From Capsicum annuum (lineage: Eukaryota; Streptophyta; Magnoliopsida; Solanales; Solanaceae), in assembly GCF_002878395.1 (NCBI RefSeq), contig NC_061116.1:119698692-119762691 (forward strand): 64,000 nucleotides of DNA, given 5' to 3'. Below are positions 46,309-54,716 of this stretch, in pieces. The notes under the pieces were generated by a model, which saw only the letters and a list, made by a program, of their open reading frames with translations, searched no databases and was not told the DNA's origin. A program made the translations under genes and the position numbers. The stretch's first letter is position 1; the number at the start of each line of letters is the position of its first letter.

Positions 46309-48089
46309 ACAAAGAAGAATTTATAATAGATGAAAAAATATATGAAAACCACGAAGGATCAAAAATAAAAATAGTATTTTCTAATCTAGGAAGAAGATAT
46401 AAGAAAATAGGTGAACATTTATATCTAATGTTAGAAAAAGAAGAATTAAAATTAGAAGATAAATTGACAGCAATGGTAAGAATAGAAAAAGAAAATGAAG
46501 AGATAGATAGGAAAAAGGAAATAGAAAAAATAAAACAACAAACTACGGAAGAAATACGAAAAATAGAAGAAACTAAAAATAGTAGGATTGCTGAATTAGA
46601 AAAAGAATTACAAATGTTAAAAGAGTTGTATGAACAAAGGCAAAAAGAAAAAGAAGAAAAAGATAGAGAACAAAAATTACTGAACGAGATAAATCAATTT
46701 AAGGAAAAATTGGAAATAAAAAACAAAGAATTAGAAATAAATAATATAGATGTTGAAGAGACAGAGACAGATAATTATGATTCAGAAGATAGTGAAACAT
46801 ATACAGAAATATTAACAACTACAAAAAATTTAGAAATCAATGAAAAACAAAAAGAAATTAATGAAGAAAACTTAGAAAGTACCCACACAGAAATAAATAC
46901 TCTTGATAAAAAAGAAGATGAAAATATAATACCTAAAACAATAGAAATAAGAAAACTTATGTATTATAAGAATAAGTTTAAAAAATATAATGAATATGAC
47001 AAATGAATACCAAAACAAATAATTAATAAAAATTATAACTTTTTAGACCTAGATTGTGTAATAGATACAGAAAAAACAATACAATTATGGATAGAATATA
47101 TGACAAAACAATTATTAGATAATAATATAAATATAACAGATGCACCAGAATATATAGAAAGAACATTAGTAGGATCAGTAAAACTATGGTTTTCAAATTT
47201 AACTGAAAATAGCAAAAAAGTATTAAGAACTAATAAACCTATAGAAGGAACATCATCAACAACAACTAAACTAACACCTATAGAACTATTAAAAAAATAT
47301 GAAACAGCTATAAAAGATGAATTTGGTAGTTCGACAACAATAGAAGAAGAACAAGATGAAGAAAAAGATACAAATAGGAATCTAATGTTAAAATTAGCAA
47401 TATGTAATATGTGTTATATAGATGAATATACTTGCGCATTTAAAGAATATTATTATAAAGGAGCATATAGTATAGAAGAAAGTAAAGATATAAGAAAACT
47501 ATATTTTAATAAATTACCCGAGCCATTTAGTTCAAAAATAATAAAAAGTTGGGAAGAAGCAAAAATAGTAGATACGTTAGGAGCAAGAATAAAATTTTTA
47601 CAACAATGGTATAGAAACTTATGTGAAAAATATAGAGAAGAATTAAAAATGGAAAAAACATTGATAAGAAATTTAGCATGTTGCAAAAATAAAATAGCAC
47701 CCCAATTTGGATGTAAAGAAAGATATTATAAGAAAAGAAAAAGACATAAGAAATATAAGAAATATAAAAAATCAAAATATAAATATAAGAAACCAAGAAA
47801 AAGATATTATGTAAAAAATTATAAATATAAAAGACCATATAGAAAGAAGAAATCTATAAAAGAATGTACTTGTTATAATTGTGGAAAGTTAGGACATTTA
47901 GCTAAAGATTGTAAATTACCTAAAAATTCAAAAAATAAACAAATATCAGAAATAAAAATAGATAATACAGAATATATGCAGATAGATTATATAGATTATG
48001 AATTAGAAAGTGAGGATAGTATATATGAAATTTCAGAAAACGAAACAGATAATGAAAGAGATAGTGAAATAGATGAATCAAATGACTGA
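46305..48089 (+). pseudogene. Coat protein with zinc knuckle, interrupted by one in-frame stop
   Basis: Two pieces (46305-47006 and 47100-48089) lie in the same frame, separated by TGA at 47004-47006. The coding-like reading continues across the 93 bases between them. The N-terminal part is a long glutamate/lysine coiled-coil and acidic region. The C-terminal piece has the capsid-like core, a strongly basic lysine/tyrosine stretch (47715-47855), the knuckle CYNCGKLGHLAKDC (C-x2-C-x4-H-x4-C, near 47872-47913) and an acidic tail. This is the usual caulimovirid coat organisation. The end overlaps the movement protein start by 17 bases. Confidence 0.75.
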
Positions 48090-49104
48090 AGAAGATATAA
48101 AAATAATAACAAAGGAAGAATATTTAAATGATGAAGGAACGGAACAAAAAATAATATTTGACAGTAAAATATTTGATGAAATAAAAGGAAAAGAATTAGA
48201 TTTAAGTGTAGAGAAAATATTTAAAATACCAACAATAAAAAATATTTTTACTAGGAAAAAGGACGAATATTATGTAGTATGCCAAAAAGAACATGTAATA
48301 GACTGCAGATATGCAAAAGGCAAAGCTAGTATACCACTAGTAACAAAAAGAATAATTAATAAAAAGATAAATGATATAAAAAGTAAAGGAGATCTAATAA
48401 AATATGTACACCTTGGAGGTACAGAGATACTAATAAAAGCATGTTTTAGAGAAGGAATAGATACACCAATAGAATTATATTTAGCAGATGATAGAATTAT
48501 AAAACCTATAGAAAAAAGCATAATAACTGTCGTAAAAGGAAATCTAATATATCAAAAATTTAAATTTATAATAAGTGTAAATTATTCAGTAGCGGTAACA
48601 GATAAAAATATAGATAAATCACTCGTATTATATTGGAAAATATCAGGAATAGAATTAACCCCAGGAAGTAAAATATTTACAGTAAGATGCAAAAATTTAT
48701 ATGTATTAACAACAAAACATAAAATAACAGGAAAAAATAAGATTAACAAAATACGAATAGAAAGCTCATTCGAACAAATTGTAAAAACAATAGATTATAA
48801 TGATTATAGCTATAGAGACATAGATACAGAAGAAAATTTAGAAATAGTAAATAATAGAATAAGTACAACGAAAAGAATAGCTGATGGAAAACCAGAATCA
48901 TCAAGCTCATCAAAAAGAACAAGTTATGAAACAAATTCAATAAGTAATTTAAACCAATATTACATAACAGGAAAAATAAATGAAAAAGAATATCTAATAC
49001 TTTTGAACACGGGACAAGAAGAAAACTACATAGCAAAATATCTAGTAAAAAATGAAGAAATAAAGACTGATAATGATATGTGCCCAGATCTACCAAAAGT
49101 TTAA
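48073..49104 (+). CDS. Movement protein (30K type) with retropepsin-like tail
   Basis: 343 codons. The first 270 residues have the pattern of caulimovirid movement proteins: an N-terminal variable part, VHLGGTEILIKACFREGIDT, PIELYLADDRI and a following beta-rich domain. The protein would line plasmodesmal tubules for cell-to-cell spread. After a serine-rich linker (near residue 278) comes YITGKINEKEYLILLNTGQEE, which looks like the start of an aspartic protease with NTG in place of DTG. The frame ends at 49104, and the rest of the fold is read in another frame (49080-49313). Confidence 0.65.
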   Translation: MNQMTEEDIKIITKEEYLNDEGTEQKIIFDSKIFDEIKGKELDLSVEKIFKIPTIKNIFTRKKDEYYVVCQKEHVIDCRYAKGKASIPLVTKRIINKKINDIKSKGDLIKYVHLGGTEILIKACFREGIDTPIELYLADDRIIKPIEKSIITVVKGNLIYQKFKFIISVNYSVAVTDKNIDKSLVLYWKISGIELTPGSKIFTVRCKNLYVLTTKHKITGKNKINKIRIESSFEQIVKTIDYNDYSYRDIDTEENLEIVNNRISTTKRIADGKPESSSSSKRTSYETNSISNLNQYYITGKINEKEYLILLNTGQEENYIAKYLVKNEEIKTDNDMCPDLPKV

Positions 49105-49313
49105 TAAATAGTAAAAATATAGCAGACAAAGAAATAATAATAGGAGTTAGAAAAATAAAAATAGAATTCGAAGTAAAGGAAGAAATGCAAAAGGCAGATA
49201 TAATATTAGGAATAAAATGGTTAGAACAAGTAAAACCATATAATATAGAACATACACAATTAACCTTAACATATAACAAAGAAAAGTTATTCTTAAGAAG
49301 AGCCTTAACATGA
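48955..49313 (+). pseudogene. Degenerate retropepsin-like domain between movement protein and protease
   Basis: The N-terminal half is read in the movement protein frame (LLNTGQEENYIAKYLV, about 49003-49050). The C-terminal half is read in the frame 49080-49313 (ADIILGIKWLEQVKPYNIEH). Together they have the outline of a retropepsin (active-site loop, then the 'ILGxxWLxxxxP' end). The active-site aspartate is replaced by asparagine, so catalysis would not be expected. A frame change lies at about 49080-49104. A complete second protease follows directly. Confidence 0.55.
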
Positions 49314-49314
49314 A

Positions 49315-49671
49315 ATGAAGATATATGTATTAATGAAGATAGTAGTAGAAGGATATTACAGTAGATATTATACGTCTATGATAGATACAGGAGCAGAAGC
49401 TAATTTATGTAGATATAATTGCTTACCAGAAAGTAAATGGGATAAATTAAAAACACCAATAATAGTTAAAGGATTTAATAATGAAGGAAGCCTAATTACT
49501 TATAAAGCTAGGAATGTAAAAATACAAGTATGGAATAAGATATTGACAATAGAAGAAATTTATAATTATGAACTAACATCAAAAGATATACTTTTAGGAA
49601 TGTCGTTCTTAGATAAATTATACCCACATATAATAACCAAAATACAGACTGGGGTTTACAACACCATGTAA
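49315..49671 (+). CDS. Viral aspartic protease (N-terminus of pol), stop after domain
   Basis: 118 codons with YYTSMIDTGAEANLCRYN (catalytic DTGA), VKGFNNEGSLITY (flap region) and ILLGMSFLDKLYPHI (C-terminal motif). This is the protease of the caulimovirid polyprotein that would process coat and pol. The frame ends at TAA 49669-49671. RT lies downstream in other frames, so pol is broken here. Confidence 0.75.
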   Translation: MKIYVLMKIVVEGYYSRYYTSMIDTGAEANLCRYNCLPESKWDKLKTPIIVKGFNNEGSLITYKARNVKIQVWNKILTIEEIYNYELTSKDILLGMSFLDKLYPHIITKIQTGVYNTM

Positions 49672-50559
49672 ATAGAAAGTAAGAGCAAAAAGAGTTAATA
49701 ATAAAATAAGAAAGAAAACTGATTGGATAAAAGGAAGTGAAAAAATTACACAAAAGTTAAAAAAATATAAAAAATACTGAAGATACAATAGAACTAGTAG
49801 TATTTTCGATAAATAAAACAGAAATAACTATATTTTCAATAAATAAAATAGAAATAATTAAGAAAAAATTAGAACAATTATATAGTGAAGATCCATTAAA
49901 AGGATGGGAAAAACATAAAACTACTATAAAAATTGAATTAATAGATAAAAATAGCATAATAACCCAAAAACCATTAACATATAATTTTGACGATTTAAAA
50001 GAATTTAAAATGCATATAGATGATTATTAGAAAAACAATATATACAAAAAAGTAATAGTAAACATAATAGTCCAGCATTTATAGTAAATAAACATAGTGA
50101 ACAAAAAAGAGGAAAAAGTAGGATGGTTATTGACTATAGAAATTTAAATGCAAAAACTATAACATATAATTATCCAATACCAAATAAGATATTAAAAATA
50201 AGGAAAATACAAGGATATAATTATTTTAGCAAATTCGATTGTAAATCAGGATTTTACCATCTAAAGTTAGAAGAAGAATCTAGAGAATTAACCGCATTTA
50301 CGGTACCACAAGGATTTATGAATGGAACGTATTACCATTTGGATATAAAAATGCACCAGGTAGATATCAACATTTTATGGATTGTTATTTTAAACAATTA
50401 TCTAATTGTATAGTATACATAGATGATATATTATTATACACAAAAACCAAAGAAGAACATTTAAAATTATTAGAACAGTTTACAGATATAATAGAAAAAT
50501 CGGGAATAAGTCTAAGCGAAAAGAAAGCTGAAATTATGAAAAATCAGATAGAATTTTAG
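49672..50559 (+). pseudogene. Viral reverse transcriptase, frameshifted
   Basis: 49672-50122 is coding-like but full of stops, with a 30-base duplicated stretch at 49803-49862. Frame 50123-50413 reads MVIDYRNLNAKTITYNYPIP and FDCKSGFYHLKLEEESRELT, the palm/fingers motifs. Frame 50377-50559 carries the active site YIDD (50416-50427) in IVYIDDILLYTKTKEEHL. Frame changes occur near 50315-50380 and at 50555, and a stop lies at 50557-50559. The domain is clearly viral pol of caulimovirid type and is not functional. Confidence 0.8.
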
Positions 50560-50588
50560 GAATACAAATAGATAAAAGTGGAGTAAAA

Positions 50589-51248
50589 ATGCAACAGCAT
50601 ATAGTACAAAAAATAATAAATTCGAAAGAAGAATTAGATACAAAGAAGAAATTACAATCATTTTTAGGATTAGTAAACCAAGTAAGAGAATATATTCCAA
50701 AATTAGCAGAAACTTTAAAACCACTACAGAAAAAATTAAAAAAGGATGTAGAATATAACTATAATGAAGAAGATAAAAAACAAGTTCAAAAAATAAAATT
50801 ACTTTGTAAAGAATTACCAAAATTACAATTTCCAGATGAAAATAGAAAATTTATAAACATAGTAGAAGCAGATGCTAGTGAATATAGTTATGGAGGAGTA
50901 CTTAAATATCGATATGAAGCAGAAAAAATAGAACACCATTGTAGATACTACTCAGGTACGTTCAACGAAACAGAAATAAAATTGGAAAAAAATAGGAAAG
51001 AATTATGTTCATTATATAAATGTTTGTTAGCATTTGAGCCATATATTGTATATAACAAATTTATTGTACGAACAGATAATACACAGGTACGTTGGTGGTT
51101 AACAAAGAAAATACAAAATTCAGTTACAACAAAAAAGATTCGGAGACTAGTCTTGAATATATTAAATTTCACATTTATAATTGAAGTGATCAGTACTAAC
51201 AAAAATGTTATTACAGATTACATATCAAGACAAAGCTACACAGACTGA
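50589..51248 (+). CDS. RT thumb and RNase H part of viral pol
   Basis: 219 codons, open. The start reads SFLGLVNQVREYIPKLAETL (end of RT/connection). RNase H follows with INIVEADASEYSYGGVLKYR, ELCSLYKCLLAFEPYIVYNK, RTDNTQVRWWLTKK and a C-terminal VITDYISRQ. The acidic catalytic residues (EADAS, the glutamate of KELCSLY, RTDN, TDYIS) are all visible. The upstream frame is separate because of the frameshift at about 50555. It overlaps the next gene start by 44 bases. Confidence 0.75.
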   Translation: MQQHIVQKIINSKEELDTKKKLQSFLGLVNQVREYIPKLAETLKPLQKKLKKDVEYNYNEEDKKQVQKIKLLCKELPKLQFPDENRKFINIVEADASEYSYGGVLKYRYEAEKIEHHCRYYSGTFNETEIKLEKNRKELCSLYKCLLAFEPYIVYNKFIVRTDNTQVRWWLTKKIQNSVTTKKIRRLVLNILNFTFIIEVISTNKNVITDYISRQSYTD

Positions 51249-52446
51249 AATAATAGAAGAAGATACTCTAGAAAAAATACTTAACACCCTAACTATGCTT
51301 TCAATGAAAGTGGACAGTATGGGTAATGAGATAGAAAAGCTAAAGACTAATGAAGAAAAACTGAAGTATATAGCTACAAATCAGCTAACTCAGTAGTGTG
51401 CAGAGCTATGTCGATCGGAAGACATTAAAGTTTCAGAGCTAGAAGGAGACGTTGGGACACTCCATAAAACCCATAACATTTATCAATCTACTTCTGCAGG
51501 TACAAGCAAAGGAGTTAATCGACCAAAATACCAGAATATGAATATGAATAAAATATTTGAAAAACCATTTACACCAAAAACACAAAAAGACCACTTGTTC
51601 ATACCCCCACAAGTTAGCACATACCGAGATAGCCTAAACCAAGATAAAAAAGTTTACAACTACACCGCCCAGAAATACATAGAAAATATCTACAGAGTAC
51701 AAACTTTTCTAAACCATAACCCCAGAGCTACAAACATCAAAGAACCAAACACCAACTATATAACCCAAAAATTACAAGGATATAACAAACTAATTGCACT
51801 ACCCAAAACTAACCCAAGCCTAGTAAAAACTTGTTTTGACTATGGACTGTTAAACACCATATACACCCAAGACGGAGAAGAATTAACAGCTATGGAAAAA
51901 TTACACAAGATATTCACCACCTACAAAAGGATAACGAAAGGAAATCTATTTTACATAAAGTGTTATACTGCACCGGCAGAGATACTATATGACGAAATAA
52001 AACCAGTTATACAAGTTATAAAGATAGGACTAACTACAGATATGATCATACCAGAAGATATTACACAGCAATCGGAGATAACCAGAATTGAGATACCCGA
52101 CTTCTACGCAAATAAACGACTTATTGGACTAGCTACGATTATTCAAGAACTAGCAAATAATTATACTAATGGAAATCCAATATGGAGCTATTATTCGAGA
52201 GATCGTCAAATGATTTACTCTAATTCAAAAGAGCTACGACAAGCAGATATGGAAGATGTCAGACAATGGATAATGACATTACTTAACCCAGAAAAACAAT
52301 CTACCGCAAGAGCAATTAAAAAAGAATTTATTTCAGACGGACTACTGATAAGGTATTATAAAATAATTGGACACAAATATCCAGATCACCAATGTTCAAG
52401 ATGTAATGGAGAAGATAATATTATTCCAGAAGTACATCTAGAATAA
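51205..52446 (+). pseudogene. Inclusion-body/transactivator-like protein, one in-frame stop
   Basis: The frame from 51205 (TYQDKATQTEIIEEDTLEKI, coiled-coil-like) reaches TAG at 51394-51396 and continues open in the same frame to 52446. The C-terminal 302 codons contain FYIKCYTAPAEILYDEIKPV, IEIPDFYANKRLIG, IWSYYSRDRQMIYSNSKELR and a C-terminal CSRCNGED. These resemble the viroplasmin/transactivator core of cavemo- and solendoviruses. Members form the cytoplasmic inclusion where virus assembles and allow reinitiation on the polycistronic RNA. Base composition becomes less A-rich in this gene. Confidence 0.65.
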
Positions 52447-52539
52447 AAGAAGATAAAATGCCAGCAGGAAAAATAAGATAAGAAGCAATAATGGAGATAT
52501 AGCAGATACGACAACATCAACGGAGACAAGATATTGAAT

Positions 52540-52800
52540 TATTTATGATCATTGTATAGATTTTTTAGTCTTTACGTAAAAGAATTGTAATTATTGTAAG
52601 TTCCTATATGTAGACTTGTAGACTTTTCTAGACTTGTAGAATTTTTCAAAGGCTATTAGACTTTTTAGAGTACTAGCCTTTTTGACTTTTAGGAATCTAG
52701 TCTATTAGAATTTTTTAAAACATGTAAGAATTCTGTAAAGGTTTCGTTCTATAAATAAAGGAAACCAAAGGCATTGCAAAGCAAGTCTTCATGCGTTGAA
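52540..52800 (+). promoter_or_regulatory. Viral promoter with TATA box and TAGACTT repeats
   Basis: A TATA box TATAAATA (52750-52757) lies 300 bases after the last large gene, where caulimovirid full-length RNA promoters sit. Upstream (52605-52730) the phrase GTAGACTTGTAGACTTTTC and related CTTGTAGAATTTTT, TTAGACTTTTTAGA and TCTAGTCTATTAGAATTTT occur as about five imperfect repeats. An AATAAA lies just after the TATA box (about 52754). A small hairpin CTTCA...TGAAG follows at 52787-52801. Transcription would start near 52780. Confidence 0.6.
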
Positions 52801-52865
52801 GCAAATACTCTCTCCATTCCACAACAAATATTTTACTCAGTTAATTAAAAAATAGATATATTTCA

Positions 52866-52949
52866 ATGGAAAAAGCTATGGAGGAACAAACTTCAGAAAT
52901 ATCAAAACTACCCGAACAGGTATATCTATTTATGATTATGAATAGCTAA
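52866..52949 (+). CDS. Short leader ORF (27 codons) with internal donor-like site
   Basis: First ATG after the presumed start site. It encodes a 27-residue peptide beginning MEKAMEEQTSEISKLPEQ. After exactly 18 codons the sequence is CAG/GTATAT (donor GT at 52920-52921), at a codon boundary. Caulimovirid leaders carry such short ORFs, and in some genera splicing joins one to a downstream gene. Whether this one is spliced is inference. Confidence 0.4.
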   Translation: MEKAMEEQTSEISKLPEQVYLFMIMNS

Positions 52950-53237
52950 ATTCATAATTCCCAACAATCATGATATGATAAAATAAATTCATATTAGTTA
53001 CTTTATAGTAGAATTATTCGAGGAATAATATGTTAAGAAGTTTATTAGCAAAGTGGAAACGGGAAAAAATCCCTAAGAACTATGTCATCCTAAAGGTGAA
53101 ACCAATGAGGCAAGAAGCCGTGGCGGGGAGTAACCAGAGTAGAGGCGCTGTTTAAGGGAAAAAGTATCCAGATTACCATGTTAATAGTGACCGACGAACA
53201 TATTATTTAAGAATAATCTAGTATATAGTAATCTAAG
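52950..53237 (+). other. Viral leader remainder
   Basis: Noncoding stretch between the short leader ORF and the next small ORF. It is less A-rich around 53040-53160 (GCCGTGGCGGGGAGTAACCAG) than the rest of the virus. I could not find a clear initiator-tRNA primer site (TGGTATCAGAG) here or downstream to 54240. Confidence 0.4.
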
Positions 53238-53486
53238 ATGATCATATTTTGTTATGTACATGGTTGGAGGGAATATTTTGAAAAAAGTAATTTTATGAAA
53301 ATGAATAATTATTTATCTGATGTGATGGTAGATAAATTTAAAATACTTATTTTGTATGCACTTAAAGATATAAAAGTAGCAGATATAAGAAAAATCATAT
53401 TAGAAAAAGCATTTGGTGAATATTACATGACTAGAGTAAATTATATATCATACCTACCTAATTACTCTTACAAATACTTACCATGA
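53238..53486 (+). CDS. Small viral ORF A (82 codons)
   Basis: The core reads FKILILYALKDIKVADIRKI followed by ILEKAFGE, and the end is SYLPNYSYKYLP. The stop overlaps the next start as ATGA (53483-53486), the same coupling as at 46096 and 46305. The core recurs 460 bases downstream (53683-53847), indicating a tandem duplication. No known domain. Confidence 0.5.
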   Translation: MIIFCYVHGWREYFEKSNFMKMNNYLSDVMVDKFKILILYALKDIKVADIRKIILEKAFGEYYMTRVNYISYLPNYSYKYLP

Positions 53487-53677
53487 CAAATTACATAGAA
53501 TTTTTGGGAAAAAATATGAGAAACATCCAGATACTAGAAAAACAGATGAAAATAAATATAGACAAATACATGGAAAATAAAGATATAAAATATATAGAAT
53601 TTCTTAATATACAAAAATTACTAAGACTAAAACAAACAACTACAAATTATTATAATAAAATCAATTTTAAAAGATAG
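53483..53677 (+). CDS. Small viral ORF B (64 codons)
   Basis: Lysine/asparagine/isoleucine-rich, helical-looking protein starting MTNYIEFLGKNM. It overlaps ORF A by ATGA. Its position matches that of the ORF at 46096-46308 relative to the ORF at 45842. No recognised family. Confidence 0.45.
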   Translation: MTNYIEFLGKNMRNIQILEKQMKINIDKYMENKDIKYIEFLNIQKLLRLKQTTTNYYNKINFKR

Positions 53678-53679
53678 AT

Positions 53680-53847
53680 CACCTAGATTATCTTAAAGTT
53701 TTAATCTTATATATACTTAAAGATATAGAAATAATAGATATTAAGAAAATAATATTAGAAAAAGTAATAGACTATGAAATTGAAACCATAAATTGGCTAG
53801 AACAGTTATACGAAGAAATTTATCCAGAAAGATATTATTCAGAGTAA
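53680..53847 (+). pseudogene. Second copy of ORF A (A'), N-terminus lost
   Basis: An open frame without a good start reads YLKVLILYILKDIEIIDIKK followed by IILEKVID and ends YPERYYSE with TAA at 53845-53847. Over 24 residues about 18 match ORF A (53238). Three bases after the stop a new ORF starts in the same frame (53851). Confidence 0.55.
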
Positions 53848-53850
53848 GAG

Positions 53851-54162
53851 ATGTTAGAATATATTAGACAAACTAGAGAAAATCAAGATAATCTAAATAA
53901 TGAAATAAATTATAGAAACCGAATTAGAAAAATAATAGAAAATCTAAAAGAAAAATTAATATGGATAGAAGAAACCTTAGAAAATTTAGAAAAAAGTACA
54001 TGTGATAGTTTATATAATTTTAAAAAACTCACTACGAGAAGAACAACACAAGATAATAAATAACATTGAAAATCTAGAATTAGATATACATTACAGTACA
54101 GTTAGGATAAATTACTATACAGAAATTTGTAACTCTGCAATTACTACAGGATAAAATAATAA
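53851..54162 (+). pseudogene. Second small ORF of the downstream pair (B'), frameshifted
   Basis: Frame 53851-54063 reads MLEYIRQTRENQDNLNNEIN and a heptad-like IWIEETLENLEK. Near 54030 the coding-like reading moves to another frame (IINNIENLELDIHYSTVRIN) and ends at about 54152. It is coiled-coil-like, as is the ORF at 46096-46308. Confidence 0.4.
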
Positions 54163-54716
54163 ACAAATTAATGAATATATCTTACGAAAAAAGTAAATCA
54201 TTAAAAGATATTGAAACAAAATTTAAAAGATACCCACACACAAAGAAAAATAGATTCACTAGGTACCTAATAAATCTATTTCATATCCGCACCCCCCTAC
54301 AAATGGTAATACTATATAAGCTTATCGTCCTGATTTCAAAATTTTATTATAATATCTACACTAGAGTAAACATACTAATACATACACAACATCATAAACA
54401 TCCGTCAGTCAAAAAGATAGAGTACGTTTTTAGTACGTTTAAACTTTCAAGGGTCATTTAGTACGAAAACAAGTAATATAGAGATTAGTAATGCAGGGAT
54501 TACTAATGCAAAGATTGTAGTGCTTGAATTATTTTTTATCAAGTGTTTGATTCATTGTATTAAAAATTAGATATACCATGTATTGTGTTTGATTTAAAAT
54601 GCTAAAAACATCTCCTTTACAATTATACACTTGAATATTTATGGGATTTTCTATTTCATTAAGTTAATCAAGTTAAAAATTAAAATTCAAATAAAAGTTT
54701 ATTACTAATTTTTAGG
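54163..54716 (+). other. Right edge of the viral copy and unassigned stretch
   Basis: A short frame MNISYEKSKSLKDIETKF begins at 54171 and loses viral character at about 54240, which I take as the right edge. 54241-54716 is AT-rich. A short inverted phrase (TAGTAATGCAGGGATTACTA, 54487-54506) may belong to a small MITE. No gene. Confidence 0.35.

Larger units (their letters stand above)
45842..54240 (+). mobile_element. Endogenous pararetrovirus (Caulimoviridae, solendo-/cavemovirus-like), broken
   Basis: Gene order on the plus strand is small ORFs, coat protein with zinc knuckle, movement protein, protease-RT-RNase H, inclusion-body/transactivator-like protein, promoter and leader, then small ORFs again. 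Coat before movement protein plus a transactivator-like last gene fits cavemovirus/solendovirus organisation, known as endogenous copies in Solanaceae. There is no LTR and no integrase. The reading frames carry at least two in-frame stops and several frameshifts, so the copy is defective. At about 8.4 kb it is near one genome length. Codon use is extremely A-rich, unlike the flanks. Confidence 0.85.

Noticed and set aside
47453..47838. Minus-strand frames inside the viral coat gene
   Set aside because: They are shadows of the A-rich plus-strand gene. Other minus frames in 48270-51202 have the same explanation.
52950..53237. tRNA or other small structured RNA in the GC-richer leader patch (53040-53160)
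   Set aside because: I could not fold a cloverleaf or find conserved arm sequences. The composition alone does not support an RNA gene.
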